The notes under the pieces were generated by a model. The model ran no database searches. It was not told where the DNA came from and saw nothing but the letters and a program-made list of their open reading frames with translations. A stretch of 64,000 nucleotides of DNA from Morganella morganii (GTDB taxonomy: Bacteria; Pseudomonadota; Gammaproteobacteria; Enterobacterales; Enterobacteriaceae): the NCBI RefSeq assembly GCF_019243775.1, contig NZ_CP069157.1, positions 1,116,001-1,180,000 of the forward strand, read 5' to 3'. Position numbers and translations under genes: made by a program. Below, in pieces: positions 32,679-42,483 of this stretch. Positions within the stretch are counted from its first letter, which is position 1. Every line of letters starts with the position of its first letter.

Positions 32679-33071
32679 GTGAATAAGATATTTATTATGT
32701 GTATTCCCATACTGTCTGTATCAATGCTTTCTGGCTGTGCTCAAAAAACAATTAGCCCTGAGATAATAGCTAAAGCCAAAGAGCCGGTTTATTGTGAAGG
32801 AAAGTCACAATGTGATACATACTGGGCAAGAACAAAAGCATGGATCGCTATGAATTCCGCTTGGAAAATACAAAATTCAGATGAAATTGTTATCTCAACA
32901 TATAACCCTGCTGAATACAGCACAGCTGTCAGTTATCAAGCGGTGAAAAATCATGTCGGCGGTGAAAAATATGAAATCGTCATACAAACAGGGTGTGCCA
33001 ATATGTTTGGCTGTGTTCCTGATGAAAACGTCCAAGTGGCAACTCTAAAAGATTACATCAAAGCAAATTAG
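32679..33071 (+). CDS. Prophage lipoprotein, 130 aa
   Basis: A GTG start at 32679 with GAGG ten bases upstream gives a signal peptide (VNKIFIMCIPILSVSMLSGC) with lipobox LSGC. The mature part has paired Cys (YCEGKSQC and TGCANMFGC) and is probably exported to the outer membrane. Its base use is AT-rich. It sits between the chaperone and tape measure genes and is followed by its own terminator, like exclusion lipoproteins of other phages. The role is not shown. Confidence 0.75.
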   Translation: MNKIFIMCIPILSVSMLSGCAQKTISPEIIAKAKEPVYCEGKSQCDTYWARTKAWIAMNSAWKIQNSDEIVISTYNPAEYSTAVSYQAVKNHVGGEKYEIVIQTGCANMFGCVPDENVQVATLKDYIKAN

Positions 33072-33092
33072 CGATTATTAATTTATATAATA

Positions 33093-33117
33093 AACCCTGC
33101 CAACTGGCGGGGTTTTT
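33093..33117 (+). terminator. Terminator after the lipoprotein gene
   Basis: Stem ACCCTGCC/GGCGGGGT with loop AACT, then five T. It closes the accessory island before the tape measure gene. Confidence 0.8.
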
Positions 33118-33136
33118 CATTTTAAGGAGCCGGTAA

Positions 33137-36100
33137 ATGGCAAACGTCGGTGAAATCGTATATCAGGTGCAGATGGATGTTGCTCAGTTGCTGACATCAC
33201 AACGTCAACTGGATCAGCGGCTGCGGAATATGGAGGGCGGATTTAACCGCACAACGACCGCCGTCAATGGCACTGAGCGATCAATGTCCTCACTGTCGCG
33301 GGTTGCTGCGTCACTGACTGCGTATTTATCTGCTTCTGCTGTTGCCAGCTACGCCGAAGCCTGGACGGTTCTCAACAACAAACTATCGAACTCTGTCCGT
33401 GCCAGTGAATCGTTAGTTGAAGTGACTGAGCGTGTATTCAATATCTCTCAGGACACCCGGTCAAGCCTTGACGCCACAGCGACATTGTACGCCCGACTTG
33501 AGCGCGGAACACGACAGTACAACACATCAGCGGAAGATCTGGCGAAACTTACAACCATTATTAACCAGGGCTTCATTGTTTCCGGTGCCACCGCTCAGGA
33601 AGCTGAAAATGCCATCATTCAGTTGTCGCAGGGGATTGCGTCCGGCGTGCTGCGCGGCGAGGAATTTAACTCAGTTTCCGAGCAGGGAAGTCGGTTGATG
33701 GTCGCTCTCGCTGATTCGATGGGTGTCAGCATCGGGCAGTTACGCGCAATGGCCGCAGAAGGAAAGCTGACCACTGACGTGGTAGTTAACGGACTTTTGT
33801 CGCAGGGCGCAGCCATTGGCGATGAGTTTTCGAAAACCACTCAGACCATGTCTCAGGCATTACAGGAGGCTGGTAATAACATCACTAAGTTTTTCGGTAA
33901 CTCATCGACTGTTCAGTCGTTCATCGGCGGTTTTAATGACTCAGTGGTGGTGGTAAGTGAAAACCTTGATTCTCTGACAAATATTCTGGTTATTGCTGCC
34001 GGGGTTATTGGCTCAAGGTACGCCGGTGCACTGGCGCTGGCTGGTGCTGCGCAAGTTAAAAAAAGCTCGTGACACAATGGCTGGTGCAGCCGCATCAAGA
34101 CAGGCGGCAGTGGCTGAACGTGATGCGGCAGCTGTGCTTGTGAGAAAAACAGTGGCAGACAGAGACGCGGCAATGTCAGCGCTAAATCTTGCCAGGGCAG
34201 AATATCAGGTCGCCAGAGGGTCGGCGGCAGAGGCTACAGCGCTGGCTAACGTTACAAGATTGAAAACAGCGTACAGCAATGCAGCCATCATTGCTGCGCA
34301 GGCGAACAATACACTGAGTGCATCTCAGGCCAGGGTGGCCGCTACTGGTTTGACAATGGCTAATGCACTGAAATCCATGAACTGGTTGCTTGCGCCGATA
34401 GGTGGGCCGGCAGGTGCCGCCATGTTGGCCGGTGCTGCGGTTTATTACTTTTTCCAGAAAACGGAAGAGGCCAGGCAGGAGGCATCAAAGTTTGCTGATG
34501 AGCTTGAGGGACTGACGGAAAAAATGCAGGGCATGAACCGCGTTCAGCTTGAGGGAATGATAGCGAAAGCCACTCAGCATATGTCTACTCAAAAAGATGA
34601 AATTAAAGAGCTTGGCAGCGAAATAGACAGCCTGAATGAGAGGTACAAAAAGGCAGGGGAAAGGAACTACAGCCTTGCCGGGGCGGAAAGTGACAGAGCC
34701 AAAATACTCAATGAAATAAAGATAAAGCAAGCTGAATTAGATACAAAAACAACTGAGTATTCGCGCACATTAAACTCAACAGGACTGATGCAGGCTAAAC
34801 TCAACGGTGAGTTACTGCAAGGCGCTGATCTTCTCAAGGCTCAATCAGGCTCTGTGTTGCCGAATGCCAGTGCAGCACTTAAAGCGTACGGGTTAAATCT
34901 TGAAGACGCCACAAGGGCAAAGCAGAGATTTAACGCAACATCATTGACTGTTGAGCGCAGTCAGGATGGCGATAAGTTACTGGAAAATCTTCGCAAGCAA
35001 AATGAGCTCCTGGCAATAACAGATGATCGTCAGAGGGCTATCGCCACCGCAAAGCAGAAAGCTGAAGAAGCAGGAGTCAAGGCTGACTCGACTCAAATGC
35101 AGCAAATAGAGAATGAAGCAGCCAGAAGTTATGATCTTGCTGATGCCAAAAAGGAAACAGTTCGCACATCGAAAGCAGCAGCCAGCGCAGCAGCAAAAGA
35201 AGCTACAGAAGCCGAAAAGCTCAAACAGAAGATAACTGACCTGGCTAATGCGACGAAGGTTGCAGAGTTGGAAACTAAAGGGCTTTCCCGTGAGGCAGCA
35301 ATCCTTGAGGCAGTGCAGAAGCTTGGGTCAAAGGCTAATGCAGCACAGATAGCCGAAATAACTGAACTTGCCGGTAAGGAATACGACCTCACTCAGAAGA
35401 TAAAAGACCGGAAAGATACCTTTGAGCAGAATCCTAGGGTGAAAGCCGATCAGGATATGAAACTGGCTCAGGAGCAACTTGAGCGACAACTGAAAGGTAA
35501 GTTGGTTACCGAAGAGCAATATCAGCAACGCAGGGCGGCGATATACGCTGAGTATTCGCGCAAAATATCAGAAGAAACATCAAATGGTCAGGTGAATATT
35601 GTCGCTGAGAATCGGGCAAAAATTGACCCAATTCAGGCACTGGCTAACGAAAATGCTCAGAAGTTGGCACTGATGGAATCGTACTATCAGGCAGAACAGG
35701 CATTGTTGAAGAAGTCGCAGCAGGACGGGCAAATCAGCCATGACCAGTATATAGCCGCAAAACAAGCTACCGATGCACAGTATATGGCGCTGAAAACCGC
35801 ACAGGATAAACAGTATCAGGAGCAGCAAATTGCAGCACAGTGGCAACTGCTGAGTCAGCAAAGCATCGGCTATGACATGCTCACATCCGCAGTTGATTCT
35901 CTCTCCGGGAATGCGTCCAACGCTATCACCGGGCTGATCACACAGACCATGAGCTGGAGTGACGCTGCGCGGTCGCTGGGTAACACCATGCTTAACAGCG
36001 TGGTCAACTCCATCGTACAGGTTGGCGTGGAGATGGCTAAAAACTTCATCCTCGGCCAGACATTGGGTGTTGCCACTCAGGCGGCAAATGCATCAGCAGC

Positions 36101-36599
36101 TGTTGCTGGCGGCGCAGCGGCATTAGCTGCATGGACTCCGGCGGCTATTGCGGCATCTATCGCAACAATGGGGGCAGCATCCGCGAGTGGTCTTGGTGCG
36201 TATACTGCGGCACAGGCGACCGGAGCGGCAACCAGTATCGGAATGAAAGCACTCACGATTGCCGGCGCGCGTAAAGATGGTGGTCCGGTATCTGCCGGTG
36301 AAATGTACCGGGTTGGTGAGGGCGGCAAGCCTGAGATATTCAAAGCGTCAAACGGTAACCAGTACATGATCCCCGGCGATAACGGTAAGGTAATCAGTAA
36401 CCGTGATATCGGCGGCGGACAGATTCCGGTGACGGTGAATATCAATGACTATTCATCCGGCGGCAGCAGGATTGATGCTCAGGCTAGACAGGACAGTAAC
36501 GGCATGACCATAGATGTGTTTATCGCGGACATGGACAACAAGGGACCGATGCACAGCGCCATCACACGAAACACAACAGCATCTGCGAGGGTGAGATGA
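33137..36599 (+). pseudogene. Tape measure protein, frame broken at an A7 run
   Basis: The first frame (33137-34072, 311 aa) begins MANVGEIVYQVQMDVAQLLT with the classic tape measure N-terminal domain (SQGIASGVLRGEEFNSVSEQ, lambda H-like). It then reads QVKKSS and stops. The rest is open in the +1 frame to 36599: coiled coils, hydrophobic spans around 36000-36240 and a Gly-rich end (RKDGGPVSAGEMYRVGEGGK). Removing one A from 34058-34064 fuses both into about 1,153 residues. It is a mutation, a sequence error or a slippage site. Confidence 0.88.
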
Positions 36600-37072
36600 T
36601 TATCGACTATCCTGACTGGCTTCCTCTGGCACAGAAGTCAGACAAAAACATGACCATCGACACCGGTTACATGACAGATCAGCCACAGGTCGGCGCACCG
36701 ATATTCCAAAAACTGACCGATGACCTGAAAACGGTATGGAATGTCACCTGGATATTCACGCTGGCGCAGGAGCGGGCGTTTGCTCAGTGGCTGCGCCATC
36801 CCGATTATCTGGATAACTGTAACCGGTGGTTCCGGATGAAAATAGACATCGGCGGCAGCGGATTACAGGAGCAGGAATTACATTTCTTGCCATATCCTGT
36901 GCAGACCAGCGTTAACGGCGCGTCAGTCACATGGACCGGTCAGGTTATCTGTAAAAATCTTCATAACGATGATGATGAATTCGGTGATGTGATTATTGAG
37001 TTCCCGCCGCCGTTCGGCAGCTGGCTGGATGTCATTGTCACTGAAACACTGCCACGGTGTAAGGAGGGATAA
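36596..37072 (+). CDS. Minor tail protein, 158 aa (lambda M-like position)
   Basis: Overlaps the tape measure stop by four bases. Begins MIIDYPDWLPLAQKSDKNMT and contains an AQERAFAQWLRHP helix. It occupies the slot of lambda gpM-type tail tip proteins. The family is not certain. Confidence 0.65.
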   Translation: MIIDYPDWLPLAQKSDKNMTIDTGYMTDQPQVGAPIFQKLTDDLKTVWNVTWIFTLAQERAFAQWLRHPDYLDNCNRWFRMKIDIGGSGLQEQELHFLPYPVQTSVNGASVTWTGQVICKNLHNDDDEFGDVIIEFPPPFGSWLDVIVTETLPRCKEG

Positions 37073-37542
37073 TGCCGACATTGCGTGAGTTCCGCGCACA
37101 ACGACCAAACCGCATCCTGTACGAAACACTCCAACTATCACACCCATCGTTCGGCGACATTTACCTGATCACTCACCAGATTTTCCCGAAGGCACTCGGC
37201 GGTATTGAATACCTGCCGTGTAACTTTGAGATGTCTGAGAGTCAGCAAAGTAAAACGCCGATCATCGACGCAAGCGTAAAATTCAGCCGTGTAGCGCATG
37301 AGTTTAAGCAGAAGCTGAAAGCATGGCGGTCGTATTCACGGATGGTGCCGGTCGAGGTGACTTACCGGCTGTTTGATGAAGCGGACAAAGGTACGGCAAT
37401 CGTGCGCTGGAAGCTGTTTGCAAAGGATGTATCACTGGACGCGGAAGCGGTATCAATGACACTTTCGATGACCAATCCGCTGAACAAGAATGTCGGACGC
37501 ATTTATGAGCCGCAGGAGTGGCCGGGTCTGGAGGCAGTATGA
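37072..37542 (+). CDS. DUF1833 tail protein (lambda L-like position)
   Basis: A 156-residue protein with the DUF1833 pattern TLQLSHPSFGDIYLITHQ near the start and AVSMTLSMTNPLNKNVGRIY near the end. It occurs in tail tip operons before the NlpC/P60 gene. Likely a tail tip component. Confidence 0.8.
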   Translation: MPTLREFRAQRPNRILYETLQLSHPSFGDIYLITHQIFPKALGGIEYLPCNFEMSESQQSKTPIIDASVKFSRVAHEFKQKLKAWRSYSRMVPVEVTYRLFDEADKGTAIVRWKLFAKDVSLDAEAVSMTLSMTNPLNKNVGRIYEPQEWPGLEAV

Positions 37543-37931
37543 CGACAGATGAATTTACAGACAGGATGAGCGGGGTGCCGTGGGTTAATCGGGCATGTTC
37601 GTTTACTGCGTGTGACTGCTGGGGGCTGGTGACGCTCTATTACCGGCATGTTATCGGTGCTGAAATTCACCACGACAGCGGTTATGAATCTGACAGCGAT
37701 TTTATGACCTGTTATCAAAATGAGGTGGATTTCTGGAAGCGGGAAGAGCACCCGGTAAGCGGCGGGATATTTGTGGCTTACAACGGGTCCGTGCCGGTTC
37801 ATGTCGGCGTTGTGCTCGGCGGGATGGTTCTGCACAGCCGCGGCGATAACGGGCATGTCCGCCTGGACAGATTACTGACCATTCAGCGGATATACAGCAA
37901 AGTGGAGTTTATGACTTATGCCGGTAATTGA
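37539..37931 (+). CDS. NlpC/P60-like tail tip peptidase (lambda K-like)
   Basis: A 130-residue protein with TACDCWGLVTLYYRHV, holding the catalytic Cys, and VPVHVGVVLGGMVLHSRGD, holding the His. Such proteins process the tail tip or cut peptidoglycan at entry. The start at 37539 overlaps the DUF1833 stop; the frame is open from 37518. Confidence 0.82.
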   Translation: MTTDEFTDRMSGVPWVNRACSFTACDCWGLVTLYYRHVIGAEIHHDSGYESDSDFMTCYQNEVDFWKREEHPVSGGIFVAYNGSVPVHVGVVLGGMVLHSRGDNGHVRLDRLLTIQRIYSKVEFMTYAGN

Positions 37932-40389
37932 AATTCAGCGCCTGCCGGGAGCACCGAAAGAGAGAGTCGAAGTAAAATCCGGCTCTCTTTTTTTTGACTG
38001 GCTGAAAGAACAGAGCATCAGTAGTGACGTTGTGATCATGGTCAATGGTGTGCAGCTGGCTGACAGCGACAACCTTGATTTTGTTGTCACTGAATTGCAT
38101 CACATTCAGGTATTTGACCAGCCGAAAGGTGGCGCAATTGGAAGCCTGTTGAGCCCGATATTCAAACTGGTGTCGAAGGTGTTCTCTTTTCTGGCCCCGA
38201 AAACGCCGTCATTCACATCCGCAGACGCGAACGTTAAAGACAGCCCGAATAACCGGCTCACAGGGCAAACTAACGTTGCCAGGACATACCAGGCGCGCCC
38301 GGAAATTCACGGTCAGGTGAGGGCATACCCGGATCTGATTCAGCAATCACTGTTTGAGTACATCGATAACAAGAAAAAAGTCACGGAGTGGATGAACTTC
38401 GGTATCGGGAAATTTGATATCGAAAACGTGAAATACTCAGAATCAGAATTAACCGCGCTGGACGGTGCCAGCTATCAGATATTTCAGCCAGGTGAGAATA
38501 TCCCTGAGATATTTGAGGGGTTTGAGTTTCACGATGTTGACGGTCAGGAAGTGCCGGGGCCGAATGAAAGTGATGAAATACCGCAGTATCAGGCAACGGC
38601 GAATGAGGTCATTTCCGGTGAGATAAAGGGCGGCGAGGCGATGATTAAAATCAGCCGTCAGAGTGAGTTCGATTACTTCTATGACATTATCAAACCGCGC
38701 TCAGTATCAATGACCGTAAATGTATCGTATGGCACACCAACCGGTAACGTGACAAAAGACATCAAAGTCGATGCTTATCTGTCTGAGGCGAAAAAAACAG
38801 ATGACGGGTCAATCGTATTGCCTAAAAAGTATTACGAGTTCTTTTTCACCAGCCTTTCCGGTGGTGACCTGGCGACGCTGCCGCCAAATGCTGTCGTCAA
38901 TACCACGAAATTTATTCTGTATGACAATCAGTTTTTGACTGTCGGTCCGTTCTTTTCACCGATGGATGGTGGTCAGTTGTGGGTCCACATAAACGCCCAG
39001 CTCGGCGAGGGTGATTATGCCAATGCCAGGATGGAGTTCTGGAAAGTGGATGATAACAACGAGGAAATTTCCGGCACCAGGGAATCATATAATCGTGGAT
39101 TTCCGGCAGCACCAAAGACAAAAAACTATTACAAAACGGAAAAATTCACACCACAAGGTGGGTACGGTCGATATGCATTCCAGTTAACCAGACTGGAAAA
39201 CAGTAATGACCATAGCATCCTGAAACTGGAGAAGGCCCACATCATCCGCCGCAGGCTCAATGAGAAGCATCAGGACGATACTCTTGTCCGTGTGACCGTA
39301 AGGGCGACAGAGAACCCGACAAGCTCACGTGAGCGCAAATATAACGCCCTGGTGACGCGGCATGTGATTAGCTATGACATGGTCAACCGCAAAGTGGATT
39401 ACACAGAGCGGCCTTCACGCTCATTTGCGGATGCAGTGGCACATACGTGGCTGGTTACCGGAAAGCAGCCTGAGAACACTATCGACCTGCACGGATTGTA
39501 CGAGATTTACGCCGGACTGCCTGATAAACGCCTCGGGTACTTTGATTACACATTTGATGATGAGGATGTATCACTCGGTCAGCGTGTCGAGACGATCTGC
39601 AACGTGGCGCGGGTGACGGCATTCTTTGATAACGGCGTACTGACATTTTCCCGTGAGGAAGAGCGGAAATATCCGGCGGCGGTGTTTAACCGGTCAAATA
39701 TCACCGGCAATAACTTCCGCATCTCATACGATATGTCTCTGCCGGGCGGGAATGACGGTGTTGAGGTTGAATACGTTAATCCTCGTACCAACAAAAAAAC
39801 CTATCTGAAGTACCGCATCGAAAACGGAGCAGTGGTGAAGGGGGCAGCAAAAAGCCCGAATAAAATCACCCTGCACGGATGCAGGAACGAATATCAGGCC
39901 ATTGACCGTGCGCAGTTGGAAATGGACAGACTGATCAGCCAGCGGACAAGCATCAGCCTGCAAACACTGGCAGACGGTGACTATGTTTATCCCGGCGATA
40001 TGGTACTGGTGGCAGACAGCTACGACAGTAATCAGCAGGGCGGACACATCACCGGCAGAAACGGCAATGTGTTCAGCACCAGTGAGCGTATTGAGTTTTC
40101 CGGTGACATGGTGGTGAGCATCACTGATCACCTCGGAAACTCATCCGGTGAATATCCGGCGCAGGCACGGACCGATACGGATAAAGGTTTTATTGCCGAC
40201 ATCCCTGATATTCAACTCAATATCTATGACGGTCATAATGTTCAGTCACCGTCACGATACATCATATCAACCGTCACTGAAATGGACGCTATGCGCTGGG
40301 TAGTCTCTGACAAGAAACCAGACGCAGACGGCACGTTCTCCATCACCGCAAGCGAGTATTTCGCACCGAAAGCAGACTATAACGTCTGA
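37918..40389 (+). CDS. TipJ-type host specificity / central tail tip protein
   Basis: An 823-residue protein resembling lambda J. It begins with a ubiquitin-like region (IQRLPGAPKERVEVKSGSLF) and a hydrophobic stretch (GAIGSLLSPIFKLVSKVFSF), then VARTYQARPEIHGQVRAYPD, a family mark. It forms the tail tip that carries the tailspike. A T8 run near 37988 is in frame. Confidence 0.9.
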   Translation: MPVIEIQRLPGAPKERVEVKSGSLFFDWLKEQSISSDVVIMVNGVQLADSDNLDFVVTELHHIQVFDQPKGGAIGSLLSPIFKLVSKVFSFLAPKTPSFTSADANVKDSPNNRLTGQTNVARTYQARPEIHGQVRAYPDLIQQSLFEYIDNKKKVTEWMNFGIGKFDIENVKYSESELTALDGASYQIFQPGENIPEIFEGFEFHDVDGQEVPGPNESDEIPQYQATANEVISGEIKGGEAMIKISRQSEFDYFYDIIKPRSVSMTVNVSYGTPTGNVTKDIKVDAYLSEAKKTDDGSIVLPKKYYEFFFTSLSGGDLATLPPNAVVNTTKFILYDNQFLTVGPFFSPMDGGQLWVHINAQLGEGDYANARMEFWKVDDNNEEISGTRESYNRGFPAAPKTKNYYKTEKFTPQGGYGRYAFQLTRLENSNDHSILKLEKAHIIRRRLNEKHQDDTLVRVTVRATENPTSSRERKYNALVTRHVISYDMVNRKVDYTERPSRSFADAVAHTWLVTGKQPENTIDLHGLYEIYAGLPDKRLGYFDYTFDDEDVSLGQRVETICNVARVTAFFDNGVLTFSREEERKYPAAVFNRSNITGNNFRISYDMSLPGGNDGVEVEYVNPRTNKKTYLKYRIENGAVVKGAAKSPNKITLHGCRNEYQAIDRAQLEMDRLISQRTSISLQTLADGDYVYPGDMVLVADSYDSNQQGGHITGRNGNVFSTSERIEFSGDMVVSITDHLGNSSGEYPAQARTDTDKGFIADIPDIQLNIYDGHNVQSPSRYIISTVTEMDAMRWVVSDKKPDADGTFSITASEYFAPKADYNV

Positions 40390-40408
40390 CATAACACTCA
40401 AACCAACA

Positions 40409-40433
40409 AGCCAGCCTCAGTGCTGGCTTTTTT
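40409..40433 (+). terminator. Terminator before the tailspike gene
   Basis: Stem AGCCAGC/GCTGGCT with a six-base loop, followed by seven T. It may lower tailspike expression relative to the tail tip genes. Confidence 0.8.
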
Positions 40434-40450
40434 ATTGGAAGAAAAGGCAC

Positions 40451-42445
40451 ATGGCTACTATCCCTACTCAAAATGCAGTACCGAGTGAAGCACCGCGCGA
40501 CCTGAAATTTAACTCAGGCAAAATTGACGAGTTCGTGACATCGCTGGAACACGAATATAAAGACCGGTTTGGCCGCTGCCATATGACTATCGAAGGCATG
40601 AAATGGATGTTCGACCAGCTTGTTTTGCGATTCAAAGTCGATATGAATCAGGCAATAATTTCAGCTGGTTACATCACCGTTGATAGTTTTCAGCAGGGTG
40701 CGCAACTGCCAAACAATGAGATCACCCAGCGTAATCAGATTCTGCGTGATGAAACCACCGGTGAATATTATCGCTGGGATGGTGATTTGCCTAAGGTTGT
40801 TACGGCTGGCTCAACTCCCGAATCAACAGGTGGTATCGGTAAAGGGGGGTGGATTGATATCGGCGGAGCTAACCTGAGAACTGATTTGAAAGCGGATAAC
40901 GGGTTCACCTTTGTTGGTGGCCTGACAGAAAACTACCTTCGCGTCTTCGATAATGTCGCTGAAATGGTAGCGGAGACATCACTGCCACTTGGGGCTACGG
41001 TAAAAACTCGCGGATATTACTCTCCGGGGGATGGTGGTGAAGGAATTTACACAATCACAAATAATCAGCCAGACACGCTGGTAAACGTCATTCTGGATAA
41101 CGGACTGACAGCAACACTGGATGTTACAAGCGGAGTTGATATCCTCTCTGTTGGCGCTCAGGCGAATGCTGATATCGGCGCTATTCTGGTTGGCCTTCAG
41201 GAAATTGTGGCAGTAAACACCATCCTGATCCCTAAAATGTCATTTGATTGCAACAGTCAGGTTAAGGTTAAAAAGAACTTCCGTTTTTCTCCAGGCGCAC
41301 AATTTATTAACAGGTCTCTGCGTGATGACTGGTTTGTATTTGAAGAAAATAGCATTGAGTTCAGTACAGTTGGATATGGAAATAAAGCTAGGATTGCAGT
41401 TGATAACAATTTATTAGCTTGGAATCATGCGGTTGCTTTAGTTAAGGGTAATAAGGCAATAAGAAATCTTACTATTTCAAATGTTAATTTGGTTGGTAAT
41501 TATGCAGATCATTCAGGGACAGCCCTAGAGTTAAGAGCTGATTTAAGTAATGACGGAGGAAGGGAAACAGATCCATCAAATCCGTATAAATGGAATAGTA
41601 TTTCATGGGGGGTATTTAACAATCTGTCTCTCGAGTATTGCAATATAGGGTTGTCAGTTAAGGCATTTCAACCACAGCCATCTGATGTAGGCAGCGTATC
41701 TCTAAGCGACGGAGGGTCATGGATAACATCATGCCAATTCAGAAATTTGAAAATTGCCAGCGCTAGGCGCGGGGTGGAAATTATATGTGTGCCACTTGCG
41801 GCGGGGGCATACCCATATAACACGCAGATCGCTGAGATACAAATTGACTTTGTCCAACAGTGGATGAATGACTCAAAAGAGGCGGTGTATATAGATGGCG
41901 CTGGACAAAATAAAATTGAATTCTTTGCTTGGGACTACGATGGGTACACAACCAAACCAAGTGATGCCGTAATAGTCAAAGGTTCTGACGGTAGAGATAA
42001 TTTCATTTCAGGAAATATGGCTCTAAAACACGTATTATTTTCATCTCCTGAGAACTCGTATCAGTTACTTTACAAATCAAAAGAGCAAAATCCAATACTT
42101 CATCGTAGAATTTGCGCGATAAGGCATACCGGAGGCGGAAATTATGAAATTGAAAAATCATATAGAATACCTTTCGGAATTAATGGTGTAGAAAAAGACC
42201 CAAATGATTCGTATTCCTTGATTGTTAATTACGATAGAGGGTTTGGCGGGTTTCAAATACCTTATATTATCTGTCAAGACACAAACAACACGAACGGGTA
42301 TTCAATACAGCCATTTTATAATTTATCTCAATCATCAACTGGTAAGGCTAATTTTTATATAAGGAAACCAGGCGGGGGCGAAGTGTCGCCGCTAAGTGAA
42401 GTTCCAACTGGTGCTATTTTTATCATAGAGATCATTTGCGTATGA
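40451..42445 (+). CDS. Tailspike protein
   Basis: A 664-residue protein. Residues 70-150 hold the tailspike head-binding domain (YITVDSFQQGAQLP, GEYYRWDGDLPKVVTAGSTP, GGIGKGGWIDIGG). A right-handed beta-helix-like body follows. DNA from about 41380 on becomes clearly AT-richer, which points to a swapped receptor-binding part. Tailspikes of this kind usually bind or cut O antigen, and the gtr operon next door modifies O antigen. Confidence 0.88.
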   Translation: MATIPTQNAVPSEAPRDLKFNSGKIDEFVTSLEHEYKDRFGRCHMTIEGMKWMFDQLVLRFKVDMNQAIISAGYITVDSFQQGAQLPNNEITQRNQILRDETTGEYYRWDGDLPKVVTAGSTPESTGGIGKGGWIDIGGANLRTDLKADNGFTFVGGLTENYLRVFDNVAEMVAETSLPLGATVKTRGYYSPGDGGEGIYTITNNQPDTLVNVILDNGLTATLDVTSGVDILSVGAQANADIGAILVGLQEIVAVNTILIPKMSFDCNSQVKVKKNFRFSPGAQFINRSLRDDWFVFEENSIEFSTVGYGNKARIAVDNNLLAWNHAVALVKGNKAIRNLTISNVNLVGNYADHSGTALELRADLSNDGGRETDPSNPYKWNSISWGVFNNLSLEYCNIGLSVKAFQPQPSDVGSVSLSDGGSWITSCQFRNLKIASARRGVEIICVPLAAGAYPYNTQIAEIQIDFVQQWMNDSKEAVYIDGAGQNKIEFFAWDYDGYTTKPSDAVIVKGSDGRDNFISGNMALKHVLFSSPENSYQLLYKSKEQNPILHRRICAIRHTGGGNYEIEKSYRIPFGINGVEKDPNDSYSLIVNYDRGFGGFQIPYIICQDTNNTNGYSIQPFYNLSQSSTGKANFYIRKPGGGEVSPLSEVPTGAIFIIEIICV

Positions 42446-42449
42446 TTTT

Positions 42450-42483
42450 TAGCCCATCACATCATAGTGATGGGCTTATTTTT
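42450..42483 (+). terminator. Terminator after the tailspike gene
   Basis: Stem AGCCCATCAC/GTGATGGGCT-like with a short loop, followed by TTATTTTTT on the plus strand. The gtr operon converges on it from the right. Confidence 0.8.
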
